Below the pieces are notes generated by a model. That model saw only the letters and a list, made by a program, of their open reading frames with translations. It made no database searches and was not told where the DNA came from. DNA of 64,000 nt from Musa acuminata AAA Group (lineage: Eukaryota > Streptophyta > Magnoliopsida > Zingiberales > Musaceae), in the NCBI RefSeq assembly GCF_036884655.1, contig NC_088330.1, positions 29,583,501 through 29,647,500 of the forward strand, read 5' to 3'. The position numbers were made by a program, and so were the translations under genes. This document shows positions 12,027 to 24,021 of the stretch, one piece after another. How positions within the stretch are numbered: the first letter of the stretch is position 1; every line of letters starts with the position of its first letter.

Positions 12027-12370
12027 GTATGAGTCAATTTTAGTATTGTTCATTTTTTACGTGGGACTAATCAGGATATTATAATCTCCCTCACTTAAGA
12101 GTTTGATATCCTTGTCTAAGCTCAACATAGCTTAGACCAAACCCTAGCATGGTATATGTAAAACGTAGCTTAATGGTAGCTCCATGTCGTGTCGTGATAA
12201 GTTCTTTGATTCTATCCATAAATAATAAGTTGGCTCCGATACCACATGTCACGACCCATGCTTGATAGGTTAACTGACCTATAAATTTCGCTGAACTCAA
12301 ATCATTAGGTAAAATACTGTGATTTATAGTTGTATACTCATTAGACCCTTATACGCTTATCTTAGTCATC
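12027..12370 (-). mobile_element. Decayed TRIM-like element related to the 4.6-kb Gypsy LTRs
   Basis: A partial LTR ends near 12081 (gtgggactaatcaggatattat). A ~165-bp internal region follows that parallels 4895-5080, including the purine tract complement at about 12083 and the phrase caaaccctagcatgg. A mutated tRNA-Met primer site is at 12232-12246 (ggctccgatacca), then a second LTR starts tgtcacgaccc at 12247. It has the same orientation and layout as the miniature unit inside the composite insertion, but is older. Confidence 0.7.
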
Positions 12371-12734
12371 TCCTCAATCCTTTGAAAAGCAAGAAGATAT
12401 GGTAAGTTAGCAATCACAAACCAGTTAAGCCTCTGATCTTCGAGCCACCGAAGGGTCTTAAGCTAAAAAGATATGATAGATATGATACCATAATCACTTG
12501 TAGTCTTTGCCATCAGCCCTGGTCATAATAAAAAAAGATGTAAGAAAAGATAAGTATCTTCAGTAATAACATAGTTTGAACAGCTTGCTTTTGAAGTACA
12601 ATCACTTGCTGAACATCCTGCTAGTGAGGCACAACTAGTTATTGTTGATCCACCCCAGTTAGAGTGTTCTGATATGTAGTGTAGGGTGGATTCTAGAATG
12701 GACACTAATACTAACTCGAACATCCTCCAATAAA
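12371..12734. other. Unassigned, possible exon relic at about 12580-12680
   Basis: One frame (starting ttt gaa cag at 12576) reads FEQLAFEVQSLAEHPASEAQ and onward for about 34 codons before a stop, followed at 12741 by an intron-like gt...ag segment. It might be an exon of the broken gene to the right, but I could not identify it. Confidence 0.3.
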
Positions 12735-12814
12735 TAAATTACAGGTAATTATATGTTTGTTCTTGATCCAATTGTTATTATTATCTGATTTTTTATTTAT
12801 TTCTTTCACTGTAG
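12735..12814 (+). repeat. 80-bp direct repeat flanking the LARD, left copy
   Basis: Runs from taaattacaggtaattat to tttcactgtag and is identical by eye to 17396-17475. Within it, gtaattat...ctgtag looks like a 70-bp GT-AG intron with a pyrimidine-rich 3' end. Confidence 0.9.
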
Positions 12815-13260
12815 TGTCACGGATAAACTTTGAAACAGGGTGTTTGATGTAATGCTTATATATGTCCGTGTCTTTTGGCATGTTCATACCTTGTACAGCA
12901 TGTAGAGGGGCGGCCGAAGGCTTAATAGTCCCATTTTAGTTGGGTTGGTGGCCTCTTTAGGCTTGTAAATAAAGGTTGTGTCATGTGGACACGCGCGAGA
13001 GCTTTTCGGTCTGTAATGGACCATTTTACCCTTTGTTGTGCCACTGTTCAGAGCTTGTAAAGTCTGTTTGTAATTTGCATTGTCTATGAAGTGTTTTTCG
13101 GACATGTTTGCTTGTGGATCCCGTTTGAGGCGTTCTCTCTAACCCGTTCTCTCTTTTGGTGGTCCTAAGGGACAATGGGAGGCTTCGGGGAGGCTGACCT
13201 TTGCGGACGGACACGCAAGGGTGCCGCACGACTTAGGCAAAACCAGCTAAGTCCGTGTCA
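12815..13260 (+). repeat. LARD left LTR
   Basis: TGTCACGGATAAAC start, GTCCGTGTCA end, with TG..CA termini. The two LTR ends are near-complementary (TGTCACGGA / TCCGTGTCA). Confidence 0.92.
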
Positions 13261-16200
13261 TTTGGTATCAGAGCGGGACAAGCACTCATAGAAACACTTA
13301 GCATGCAAACGTGGGGGACCTAGCGGGGCTGCGTTGAGGGCAGTCAGCACACGCGCGACCGTTTGGGGGAAAACGGGCATGGAGATGTAGGGAAAAGAGT
13401 CGCTCAGAGGAGCGGGCATCTGAGATTGGCATTCAGAGGAATGGCCAACCCTTCGCGCAAGAGGCACCACGAGAACAGACAAGCTTGGAAGAATGTGGAG
13501 CGCACAAAGGTTGGGGTGGCTGAGTTTGAGCTACGGCTCAACGTTGACAACTATACTTGATGGTGCTCTAGGCAAGCGAGGCGCTTGGCAAGAATGAGAC
13601 CATGCAAGGTGGAATGAGTTGTTCAGCGATCGAAAGAGTTGTGCAAAGCTCACAGAGGTGAGGGGAATTGCTAGCTCAAAGAATTCGGTACTCATGCATG
13701 GGCTTGTATGCGAACGATGGAGTGTTCGCGGCCATCCCAAGGCGGCCGAGACTCGGCACCATGGAGCATTGAAACTTTCTCTTCGGCATGTGAAGGATAC
13801 ATCCGTAGGAGGCTGAAGGGTGCAACGAGTTCAACATGTTGCTAGACCTTGAGGGGTGCAGTGGGGGCTGTATTGACGGGGAGTCGCAATCTAGCAAGTG
13901 CGTTTGCAGGAGGCAGAGCAATGCACAGTTTGTTCAGCAGATCGGAGTAGTCCAAGGGGATGGTGGTCTCCGAAACGAAGAGAGATGTTGCTCCAATGGG
14001 ACAGTTATCCAGGAGGGATAAGTCCCGGCTCTCCAGAGGGAGAATCATGTGAGACGGACTTCACATGTTGAGGAGGAGTACCTCAATAAACAACAACTCC
14101 ACGAAGCTCGATGGACTGAGCAAGCGGCGAGGAGTCGTCGCATGATCTCGCTTGAGAGAATGCATTGGTGGATGCATTGCGAGATCAAGTGGGGGAGCAA
14201 CACAAATGAAGGCACACTTGGAGTCGATATGAAATCGGACTCAAGGGAGGGCTGACCCGTGGAATGGTGGGCACGAGGGCCACCATCGACTCAATGCAGA
14301 AGCGAGGAGCGGGGCAACTTGGGTGTAACTTGGCGAAGTACCCAAGCCGCATGAAGGGAGCCAGCATAGAAGGTGGAACATGGAGCAGAGGCACAGTGCT
14401 TTCCTTAGACAGAGGTCAAGGACATGGACTCTTGCAGAGGCAAGAGTAGGATCATATTGTTCCATGGGCCATTCATTCTGTTGGAGCGGACTCATCTTAC
14501 ATGGTGCCAAAGACGAAGGGGGCTTCGGGGCACATGCACCTTATCTCGGAGAAGCATTTAAGGGAGGAACTAAGGCGACTCAATTTGCGGAGGCGAAGTT
14601 GGGTTCAGAAGGCCTTAGCACGGGGCAAGAGGACGCAGAGGCGGGTACTCTTGAAGAATATGCCACAGTGTTGCCATTCGAGTTGCTATGAAGGAAGCGG
14701 TGCGCAGCGGAGATTGTGCTGGTAGGGGCAGAGGCCCAGGATCCAGGCAATGGTGCACCAATTGCAGTGAAGTCGGGGGACTTCGGGAGCTACTAGGCGA
14801 CGGACTGTCCTAGAGCGGTGCTTCATCTAGGTATGACCCAGGAGTGGGTGGATGAAGGTCGATTGCCAAAGGAGCGAACAAAATCGAAGGTGGATGAGAC
14901 CTGGCGATGTATTGGCAGAGGCCACACATGGAGGGTTCACAATTCGAGTTTATTCCATAAGGATCAGAATGCAATGGAGATGTCACCAGGAGGCGACATG
15001 GTGCAGCGGATCGTGGTGGAACAGTTCATGGCAATGCGATACACACGACAGAGTCCCGTGAGGGATGAGATCATATGGAGGTATGATCGGGAGCTACTGG
15101 GAGCTCCGCTTTGGTGAACAACACAACGGCAAGAAGGGCTATGGATTCAAGGAGTGAAGGCCATGGTATCGCAGAGGCGGGTCTTCCGGGCGTGCACCGA
15201 ATTTTGCATCGGATGAAAACCTTGGTCATCAGCATATGGGGGCTGGGTTCCACCAAGGGAAAAGTTTGAATGCAAGTACCAGTGAGTTCCATGGGAGGGA
15301 CTTGATCATGCAGAGGTATGATCGAAGCAGCTGGAGAGTTGGACTGCTCTAGAGCTCATATTCGCTTAAGGGAGCCCGGCAAGTCAGAGGACAAGACCGA
15401 GTAAGCGAACGTTGCTACCAAGGAAGCTATGGAGAACAGAATCGGTGCAAACCCTACAATGCGATGGCAAAGGCCATGCATGGGAGTGCAGTCTGTCTTT
15501 CCATCGACCAGAAGGAGCTGCTTGGAGAACACAGAGGTGTTGAAGCAGGGGGTCGAAAGGGGCGAGGAAGCGACGACGAGTCCAGAGGGACTTAACTACC
15601 CAAAATCAAGCATCAGTTAGAATGGAGGTGGACTCAGAGGAGTGCCACGGAGACATGTCTACTGATCGTGAAGAAAAGGGATGCAGATGCGAGGCGACGG
15701 ATAGTAGGGCCATGGGCATTGCAGCGCCATGGTACCGTAGAGGCGGGACTTCCGTGCAAGTCATTGATCCCTTGCTCTCATGGAGGGAGAGCGCTTGGTC
15801 GTGAAAGGGGCCGAGGAGGTGGAGCATGCAGAGGCAATCTCCAAGTACCGAGACAAGGCTGAAGGGCAGAGGCCAAGAAACTTCGTAAGACCGGTGTCTA
15901 CAAGTTTCTCATCAAGATAGCCGTAAGTGAAGGACTTCGGATCATGCAAGAGTGCACGACCAAGGAACGAAGCAGGCAGTACGCGGTGCTGTACCTTTGC
16001 TACTCAGTGGAGTAGGCGGCAGGGTTGATGGAGAAGACGGTACAATCCCAGAGGCGACCTCATCTATCAGAGAATTACTCCAAGTTGGGGTGAAAACTTC
16101 CCGCATTCCAGAAGTTCGATGGCATTGAGAAGGTGAATCACAGTAGCTAACTCAATGCAAGGAGTGCAAACACTTCAGGTGCTTTAGAAGTGTGAGCAAA

Positions 16201-16922
16201 GAGCAGGCGAAGGCCAGTAACCAGCTCGATGCATGAAGTACAACCTCGAGGAGGCGGGCGAAGTCAAGTAACCTTTGCCTTCTCAACTCTTAAGAGAACG
16301 GGCGAAACCGAGTACCCCAGTTCTCTTATCTATCCAGCAAAGGAGCTCTACATAAGTTCAAAGACCCTTCGAAGATAATGGAAGACAATAGTTGTCAAAT
16401 CCTCACCAACGGTGATCAGTGCTATTGAGAGTAGATTGTCCGCTTCATTTCCCAACGAAATGCCAATCGAAAGCGGAAGTGATGCGAACCTACTTGGATG
16501 TGACAACTAACTGAAAGAAGAGTCAATGAGCAGATTTTGTGGAGGAAGGACCCAAAACTTCAGAAGTTTGCGAGACGATGCTCGTTAAAGCTCCAACAAG
16601 CATCCACCCAGTTCAAGCAGCATATGGAATTTTTGAGAGACTGGCGCAGTAAGGATGGTCTTTTCCTTCATCTGGGAGATCCGCAGAAATCAACAAGGAT
16701 CAACACAACTCAGCCAACCCCACACCAGAGTCAGAGTCATTGGCGAGTTGAAGCAGCATGGCGGATCAAAGGTTCGACTACTCAAAAACAGCAGCGGAGA
16801 GCAGCTGGGAGCCAGGAGGCGCATTGCAGTTGGAGCAGAAGATTGAAGACTCAGCAAAGGCGAAGAGTTGCAGTGTTCACAAAGGCTTCGACGAGGACGT
16901 CGAAGGAATAAGTGGGGGAGAA

Positions 16923-17368
16923 TGTCACGGACAAACTTTGAAACAGGGTGTTTGATGTAATGCTTATATATGTCCGTGTCTTTTGGCATGTTCATGCCTT
17001 GTACAACATGTAGAGGGGCGGCCGAAGGCTTAATAGTCCCATTTTAGTTGGGTTGGTGGCCTCTTTAGGCTTGTAAATAAAGGTTGTGTCATGTGGACAC
17101 GCGCGAGAGCTTTTCGGTCTGTAATGGACCATTTTACCCTTTGTTGTGCCACTGTTCAGAGCTTGTAAAGTCTGTTTGTAATTTGCATTGTCTATGAAGT
17201 GTTTTTCGGACATGTTTGCTTGTGGATCCCGTTTGAGGCATTCTCTCTAACCCGTTCTCTCTTTTGGTGGTCCTAAGGGACAATGGGAGGCTTCGGGGAG
17301 GCTGACCTTTGCGGACGGACACGCAAGGGTGCCGCACGACTTAGGCAAAACCAGCTAAGTCCGTGTAA
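16923..17368 (+). repeat. LARD right LTR
   Basis: It starts TGTCACGGACAAAC. The terminal CA seen in the left copy is AA here. No normal 5-bp target duplication is seen. The 80-bp flank repeat follows after a 27-bp partial copy of itself. Confidence 0.92.
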
Positions 17369-17395
17369 TTAAATTACAGGTAATTATATTACAGG

Positions 17396-17475
17396 TAAAT
17401 TACAGGTAATTATATGTTTGTTCTTGATCCAATTGTTATTATTATCTGATTTTTTATTTATTTCTTTCACTGTAG
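17396..17475 (+). repeat. 80-bp direct repeat flanking the LARD, right copy
   Basis: Matches 12735-12814. It is preceded at 17369-17395 by partial repeats of its own first bases (aaattacaggtaattat, attacagg), suggesting slippage or repair synthesis at the junction. Confidence 0.9.
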
Positions 17476-17760
17476 GTTAGAAGAAAGCAGTGATATTTTG
17501 GATAGCTTTTGGTCATTTTGGATAGATTTTAATCATTTTAGATAGTTTTTTATTATTTTGGATTCTGGACAGCTTAAGTTATTTTTTCTAGTGAATTTGA
17601 GTATGGATAAACTTTAATCTTCATGTTGTTATTAAAGTTTATATATTGTTATTAAACTTTAATCTTCAGGTCGCTCTCGTGATACTTTTGATATATCTAC
17701 TATTGAAAGTTAGTAAAGCTTGGATCTCATCAACTTGCTCTTTTTTTGTCTTTTTGTCAG

Positions 17761-18995
17761 ACTTTGAAGACTTCTGATCTTGAAGACCTGCATTTCAACA
17801 TGTATTTGGTGGAACAGTTAGGTGGGGATGGCATAGATGCTCAAAAATGGTTTAGAGATGGTCTCCAACTTTCACATGTGGCTAAGAGATGAGAAGCTTA
17901 TTTACCAGAAAGACAAACTTGTACCATGTTGTGCTAGAAGCAATATGTGATTGAGCTTTCAGTTGATGTCCTCAAGGTGTTGATCTTGCATTCCTCTCTA
18001 TCCCTTTTGTTCTATGTTGGACCCAGGATCAAGACGCATACACTATTGCAGGAATTTGATGATTTCAAAGTGCTTGTAACTCCTTTGATTTGTTTTGGTT
18101 TCTTTTGGTCGTTAGGCGACTGAGATCGTAAGGGTCGTTAATGGCCTACGTAAACACAACTCGAAACAAATTCGCCACCTGGTTCACACTCTCATCGAGT
18201 GAGTTTCTCTTGTCATACGGTACGGTTCACTATGGTGGTAGAGAAAATGATATATTCTATAGAGTTTAGTGCACTGTTTCTTATTTCAGCTGGATGCAAG
18301 TTCAAGATGTTTTTGTTGCTTGTGGATGGTTTGTGATCTTTTCTTTCTTTAGGTCAAGTATACAATTGCACTTTGGATTGCGCGTGATCAGATTTCTACA
18401 TATGAGTTTAGACTGATGCATTTGGTCTTGCTGGAATCAGAAATGGTTTCTTCAGTTTCGTTTGCATGAGATGTTGGATGTGTTTTATCTGTTCGATAGT
18501 CAGTTGTACTCTTCCATTTAGTGAAAGATAAAAAGAGGAAGCCTATGCAACTACCTGTTGCTCGAGAAGAGAACCGAGAGATGAGGCAAGATCCACAACA
18601 GTCTAAGTTTGTAAAAGAGAAGGGACCATGTAAGAAGGATGCGTGAGTCATGGCAATCGGCTATTCCAAAAGATAAGCTGCGTATGACAAGATGAGAATT
18701 AGAAATGAGGCAACCAGAGCTTCATGAAATCTGTGTCTGGCAAGCAAAGTCCCAAAGCATACTTAAGCAAACAAAGCGAGGCTATGATTGTTGAATCGGG
18801 ACCTGGTAGATCAGCAAAGCTTGCCCCTGAGCAGAAAGCATTCAGCAAAGCAAAAGTCAAACAACAACGAGACACACTGCAGCACTTAAAAGGAAGCCAC
18901 CGATGATCCTGCAAGATGTAAGTTTAAAGTCGAAATGCTCTGAAGATGCTTTCGTCCAAGCTATTATCCATTGTTGACATCCAACTTTACAAAAG
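17761..18995 (+). pseudogene. MED26-like (TFIIS N-terminal domain) pseudogene
   Basis: Several exon-like pieces can be read. At 17955-17979, IELSVDVLK ends at a GT. At 18116-18200, after an AG, the frame reads ATEIVRVVNGLRKHNSKQ and continues IRHLVHTLIE up to a GT; this is the LW/TFIIS N-domain core of Mediator subunit 26 proteins (typical form: LKATEIGKAVNGLRKHxSKQIR). At 18525-18635 the frame reads DKKRKPMQLPVAREENRE and onward, and at 18900-18960 it reads MILQDVSLKSKCSEDAFVQA, resembling the basic C-terminal part of plant MED26b. In-frame stops, lost frames and the missing N-terminus mark it as broken. The exon at 17761-17893 (LEDLHFNMYLVEQLGGDG) is unidentified. Confidence 0.65.
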
Positions 18996-19788
18996 AGAAG
19001 CAATTCCGACTGGTGGAAAATACTTATAAATCAAAGAAAAAAAATAGTCTTTCAAAAACAAAAAAGATTATAATCTGATTGCTATGAGAATAAAGAAGTA
19101 TGTCCTGTAATTTGAGGAGGATATTCCATGCAAGGAGGTGAATCCAGCTTTCATGACATAGCAAAGAGATAGATATAAGGAGTCCAAACATTTGGAGAAG
19201 GTTAATCTCTGTTGAGAAAACTGAACTCCCTATATCTTCGTAACTCCATTGAGTTGATACTTTCTGACTGAACAGAATTCCAAGAGAAAATTGCCAACAA
19301 CAAATGCAATAACATGGCAGCAATAGTGCACTAATAAATGAAACGTAGGTACACTGAACAAAAGGCAATAAACGAACTGCTCAAAGTATATGGGTGAAAA
19401 AGCATCAGCATTTAAATAGAGGACACTATAATAGGAGTTGATATGGATTCTAACACAATGGCGTAAAAATAGTTATATAGAAAAATACTGAAGAAGATTA
19501 TATGGATGATGGTTCTGGAATCCACTTAAAACTCAGCATGGATGATGAAAAAGATGAAGCTAATTTTGACTTTGAAGGTACCAGCCCAGAAGTTCATGGC
19601 AATTAGAATGCAAAAGCCGTGGCGGTCAAGTTGGCCCGGTGCGACGACGATGAGCAATGTAGGAGAGGTAGCAATCGAGCGATTAATGAGCAGCAGCGAC
19701 GAGTGATGTAGGGACCCAATACTATTTTTTAAAATATAAGGATCGGAATATTAATCATAGTTAACTATAGGATTTTATTTATAATTAC

Positions 19789-19835
<47 letters not shown>

Positions 19836-20268
19836 CTCCTCTTTGCCCGTACACGTGAAGAGAGAATGATGATCCAATGGATGTACAGTATACTTTATTA
19901 TCTTACGGTGGCGGCTCAATAATTCGGCAGTATCTTCTGGACCTAGGATTTTACAAGTATAGCTGAACCATCTCAGAACATGTTCTTTTAAAAGACACCA
20001 AAAAAATCCAGTAGAATCTCTCTCACAATATTTATAAAATTAAGGACAACGGAAATTTGTGCACGATAAAAAACCTCTTGAAAAATTAGATTATATATAA
20101 TAACTATTAATTCAAGAGGCAGCTCAAAATTTAAATGGAACGTCTTTCATATCCTACGAGTCCAAAGCCTAACCAAACCACAGCTTTTTTCCACTGTCCG
20201 CGATTATTTGAAGGGAGGGATGTCACAACCAAAAAAAAAGAGAAACTATACTACAATGAATCTGGGTG
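18996..20268. other. Intergenic, no gene seen
   Basis: Mixed sequence with stops in all frames. The 114-residue minus-strand frame at 19024-19368 is phenylalanine/leucine-rich with no family resemblance. A (TA)n tract is at 19793-19833. This is the downstream side of the ZIP gene, so the 3' UTR lies within roughly 20000-20268. Confidence 0.6.
19793..19833. repeat. (TA)n microsatellite
   Basis: About 20 TA units, uninterrupted. Confidence 0.95.
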
Positions 20269-21955
20269 CTAAGCCCATTTAGCCAGTAGAGACATCAGTC
20301 CTGCTCCAACAAGTAGAGATACATTTATCATAAACTGCAATCTCGCTTTACTCTGCACCCGCGGGTTCATAAAATCTGCGGCAAGCAGATCCACCAGTGC
20401 CATGTAGATCAAGATGCCAGACGCGACAGAGTTGAGACATCCTTCCACGATCAGAGCGGTGGGACTGTTCTCGTCGTACACAGATGCTATCCCAATGCCT
20501 ATCGCGATCCCAACTGGTGTTGTGAGAGAGAAGAAGAGCCCCATGGTCACTATCGACTTTGCCTTGAACTTTGCCTGCAAGTAATAGCAGATCGTTAATG
20601 GAATTAAACCAGATTTTAGTCAGTCAGTCAAGTCAGTCAGTTCTAACTAAGCAGCAAACGGAGAGCCGCAAAGCATGAAAATCTAACACTCGTAAAGCCC
20701 CACTAGTATTCAGTAGGGACCACAATATTTATTCGTATCTTAAGGCGACGTTAGCCACCCATTTTTATGTGAACATATTGCTTTCCCGCCAGGCTGGGAA
20801 GTAATGCGAGGCTCCGACTTGGTGAAAAGGTGGGCTGGTCGTAGTTTGCGGCTACGCCTACCAAAAATAAGCTAGCATCAAGTTCAACACCAGCTTGTAT
20901 GTCCTGCGTGAATCTATTCCTGTCCAACTTTAACTTTATTAATCTGGCTCAAATTCTCGGTCGTCAGTTTATAAGGATTGCTGTGCTTAGAACCAGCGGG
21001 TTCGATTTTATATAAACAAACGAAATATGATATAATTATGTACCTCTTAATATGCTAATATAAACTGTATGCAACCAAGTATTATTATACCTGAACGATA
21101 CACCCTCCCAGGCCCATGCCCTCGAAGAACTGATGAAAACTGAGAGCAGCTACCAGAGGTCTTATGGTGGATGGTACCTCTGATGCACCCAAAGAGATCC
21201 CGATGATCACCGAATGAACAACGATCCCGAGCTCCAAAACCTATCTCAGGTCCATCAATATTCTCAGCACTTTTACTATGATTGTTATTTGACAAAAAGA
21301 AAAAAGTCTTTAGTTTTCCTTGAATTTAATATACTGAGAAAGAAAGCACCAGTTTTTTTACCTGAGAAATAACTCGGTTCCGAATGAGTTGAGCAGAAGC
21401 GTCGCCATCGGACCCATGCGCGTGGCCATGGGTTGCATGAGTGTGCACGTGATCCGAGCCATCGGATGTCTTCTCCACATCCGCTGTTGTCTCGTCGCTC
21501 GCCGTCGTCCGCATGTTCTTGCGGTGGAGGCGATTAAAGTATCCGGTGGCCAGCGTATCGATCATCAGCGTTGCGACAGCGGCGACCATCGCGCCAAACC
21601 CGGCGAAGGGGAAGTCCTGCCAAGGGCTCGATGCAAGACAGGGTGACGTGAGGTTTTCGAATGCATCGGGTAGGATATGGATAAATCCGGTGGCGAGAAT
21701 GACTCCAGCAGCGAAGGCCTTGATCACGAAGAAGATGTCCTTGTCGGGACGGAGCGCAGGTATCCATTTGCCCAGGATGGGAATGCATACGCCAATACCT
21801 CCGCAGACCAGGATAGAAAATATTGCCGCAATCTTGAGCGGCAGCGCCTTCTTCTTATCGCGGCCTTCCTCGTCAGCCGAGCAGTCACAGTCGCCGCGAG
21901 CAACGAGAGGAAGGAGCAAAACAATGAGAAAGACGAAGCACCAAACGCCTCTCAT
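20269..21955 (-). CDS. ZIP family metal (Zn/Fe) transporter, 3 exons
   Basis: Moves zinc, iron(II) or related divalent cations across a membrane towards the cytosol. Exons on the minus strand are 21955-21362, 21240-21091 and 20574-20269. The introns have GT-AG ends and the frame is preserved, giving 349 residues, the usual size for plant IRT/ZIP proteins. An N-terminal signal-like hydrophobic segment (residues 4-19) is followed by [11 protein letters not shown]. Transmembrane segments follow, with [20 protein letters not shown] at 81-100. The variable loop carries a histidine-rich metal site ([12 protein letters not shown], 169-180). The transmembrane metal motifs [10 protein letters not shown] (207-216) and HQFFEGMG (234-241) are intact, and the protein ends LLAKWA. 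The start is the first ATG ahead of the signal segment. IRT1-like versus ZIP-like substrate cannot be decided from sequence. Confidence 0.95.
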
Positions 21956-21997
21956 CTTCTCTCCAGGTTGTGAGCGTGAAGAGGCTCGTAGAATAAG

Positions 21998-22010
21998 ATG
22001 TATATATAGA
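21998..22010 (-). promoter_or_regulatory. TATA box of the ZIP gene
   Basis: Minus reading TCTATATATACATC, about 45 bp upstream of the ZIP start codon, so the 5' leader would be very short (roughly 15-20 nt). No other TATA-like site lies closer. Confidence 0.6.
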
Positions 22011-22188
22011 GAAGGCAGGCAATCTCTCGCAGTTAGACGGAAATACGCTTTATTTTATTTTGAGGATGTAATGAGCACAAAATGTTGTATGGAAGCATGA
22101 AAGAGAGAACAAGATTTATGTATGCAATGTGGAAGAGGGTTTCTCGGTGAGGAGGCGATAAGCACACAAAAAAAGCCATGGACTTGGT

Positions 22189-22212
22189 TATTATTATTAT
22201 TATTATTATTAT
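22189..22212. repeat. (TTA)n microsatellite
   Basis: Eight TTA units just upstream of the ZIP gene. Confidence 0.9.
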
Positions 22213-23980
22213 CAATGTGTTGTATTTACGGCTCGGATTCCTCCAATCAAATCAATTAATTGAGTTCTCCAATCAAGGTGTGTTTCAAGTCAAGGAAGTG
22301 TCGACATATTGTTCGTCATTCCGATTTGGACGCTTCAGTTTTTTCGCTGGAGAACATCACAAATGTTGGGCGGCAACGTGGATCGTCGCAATTATAGGCG
22401 CGTGTGGTAACCATAAAAGATAGGTGATTAACACGTGGATTCATCGCAGTGAAAATAGGCGTACGATCCCACTCGCCTCCTAAAATTTCACGAGCACGTC
22501 TGCTTTGGGTGGAGAATCTTTTTTGAACGGGTGGCTGTCATAGTAGAGTTGACACCAAGTCTTTTCGATAAGACCATGGATTTCCCAAAGGCAACACGTG
22601 CTCCATAATGGAGCCCTTGGAATGCTCGGTGATGCAATCCCTTTGGAGAGGCGGAAGAGGGGAAACAAAGGAAGAACACTAACGAATTTACTGACGACTT
22701 CGACGGTCTCAGAAATGACAGCAGAGGAACCGCGAAGGGGAAATGAGAACAGGCGTTAACTGGTCCTGTACGTGCACCAAGGATCAGTTGACTGCGAAAG
22801 TCAGCAACTCTTAGTCAAAACTCGGAAAAATAATGGCACGAAGTTTTGGGACCATATATGAAATCTATCTTGTCGACTAGTATATGATGTATACCACCAG
22901 GCTATCATAGAAATTAAGATCGCAGAGAGTCAATAATGAAGAACCGAAGAACGGAAAGCAAGCCAAGCTGGTGATGGAGACAAGCTTTGCAGAAGAACAA
23001 AAGCAAATAATCAGTCAAACGAAACAAAAGGCAAAAGACATTATGGATCCATGGCAAGTCATCATCAGTTTGCGTCCCATCTCAAGGAAGGAAGGAAGGA
23101 TCGGGATATAGTCAGTCAGTAAGCCCAAAACCGCAGCTGGAAGATAAACAGCCGACTTCTACTTGAGCATTTGGCCGACCGTAGCTATCGGTTGATATCC
23201 CTCCCTATAAAGAGCCATTTCCAAACACCCCCACGAAGGAGATGATGAATGAGCAAGGTTGGATGGAGGCTTTAGGGGACCAACAACAATCAGAGTCGAG
23301 GCTGCCATCGAGGCGTATTATTACATTGCCATTACGTATGTCCTACATGTAAAGGCACATTATCTCGGTGAGACTCCACGTATTATTCCCTCCCTTTGGA
23401 TATAAAGCGAAGAAATAGACGTGGTGACGAAAGATGGCATTTACTCCAACAACACACGTTGGAAAGGTTTCTAATATGATAAAGGGACAATTCCTAACTC
23501 CGAACTTGATGGCATTTGTTTATATTTTAGTGGGTGACTCGGCGATTGTCATCTACTACTCTGACAATAACAATATTGACATTTTAGGTTTTTCAATAAT
23601 TTGGTTATGATAATTTTAATTTTACCATTAATGTTATCATCGGATGGAGCTTTGTACTTCTGGAGACATTATCATGAGAAGAGTTGTAACTCTTTTTCCG
23701 CTGGCTGTAGATGTAAAGACGCGTTCTTATTTGTATCATCACTACAATACAGCTTAGTAAATATGCTCAAGTAAAATTATTACTTCTTGTTGGGAATTTC
23801 CATGTTGAACTATTAACTTAAAATTTTTAATTAGAATTTTGGCCTAAGAATTTTAGTTAAGATATGAGTCATTGTCACAATTGGAGTTAAAGTCTTGAGT
23901 CGGCTCTTGTACGATTAAAGATCAATGTAATGCATGCCATACAATAAATAATAATGAGAAATGAGGAGAGACAACAATAA

Positions 23981-23983
<3 letters not shown>

Positions 23984-24019
<36 letters not shown>
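23984..24019. repeat. (GA)n microsatellite
   Basis: About 17 GA units. Confidence 0.9.

Positions 24020-24021
<2 letters not shown>

Larger units (their letters stand above)
12815..17368 (+). mobile_element. Non-coding LTR retrotransposon (LARD-like), young
   Basis: Two ~446-bp LTRs (12815-13260 and 16923-17368) flank 3.66 kb. The left LTR is followed at once by a tRNA-Met primer site (tttggtatcagagcggg, 13261), and the right LTR is preceded by a purine tract (aagtgggggagaa, 16910-16922). The internal region has only short open frames and no gag, protease, RT or integrase motif that I can find. It is purine-rich with recurring gcagaggc words. By eye the LTRs differ at about five positions, so the insertion is recent. 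Such an element must borrow proteins from an autonomous partner. Confidence 0.88.

Noticed and set aside
13363..16911. Dozens of 60-125-codon frames inside the LARD
   Set aside because: They overlap on both strands, have no retroelement or host motif, and are expected in stop-poor purine-rich DNA.
20985..21010. Possible tRNA T-arm (gcgggttcgatttta)
   Set aside because: No acceptor, D or anticodon arms can be folded around it, and it lies in a ZIP intron.
22480..22679. Short minus-strand frames upstream of the ZIP gene
   Set aside because: Two overlapping frames of similar length with no motif or splice support.
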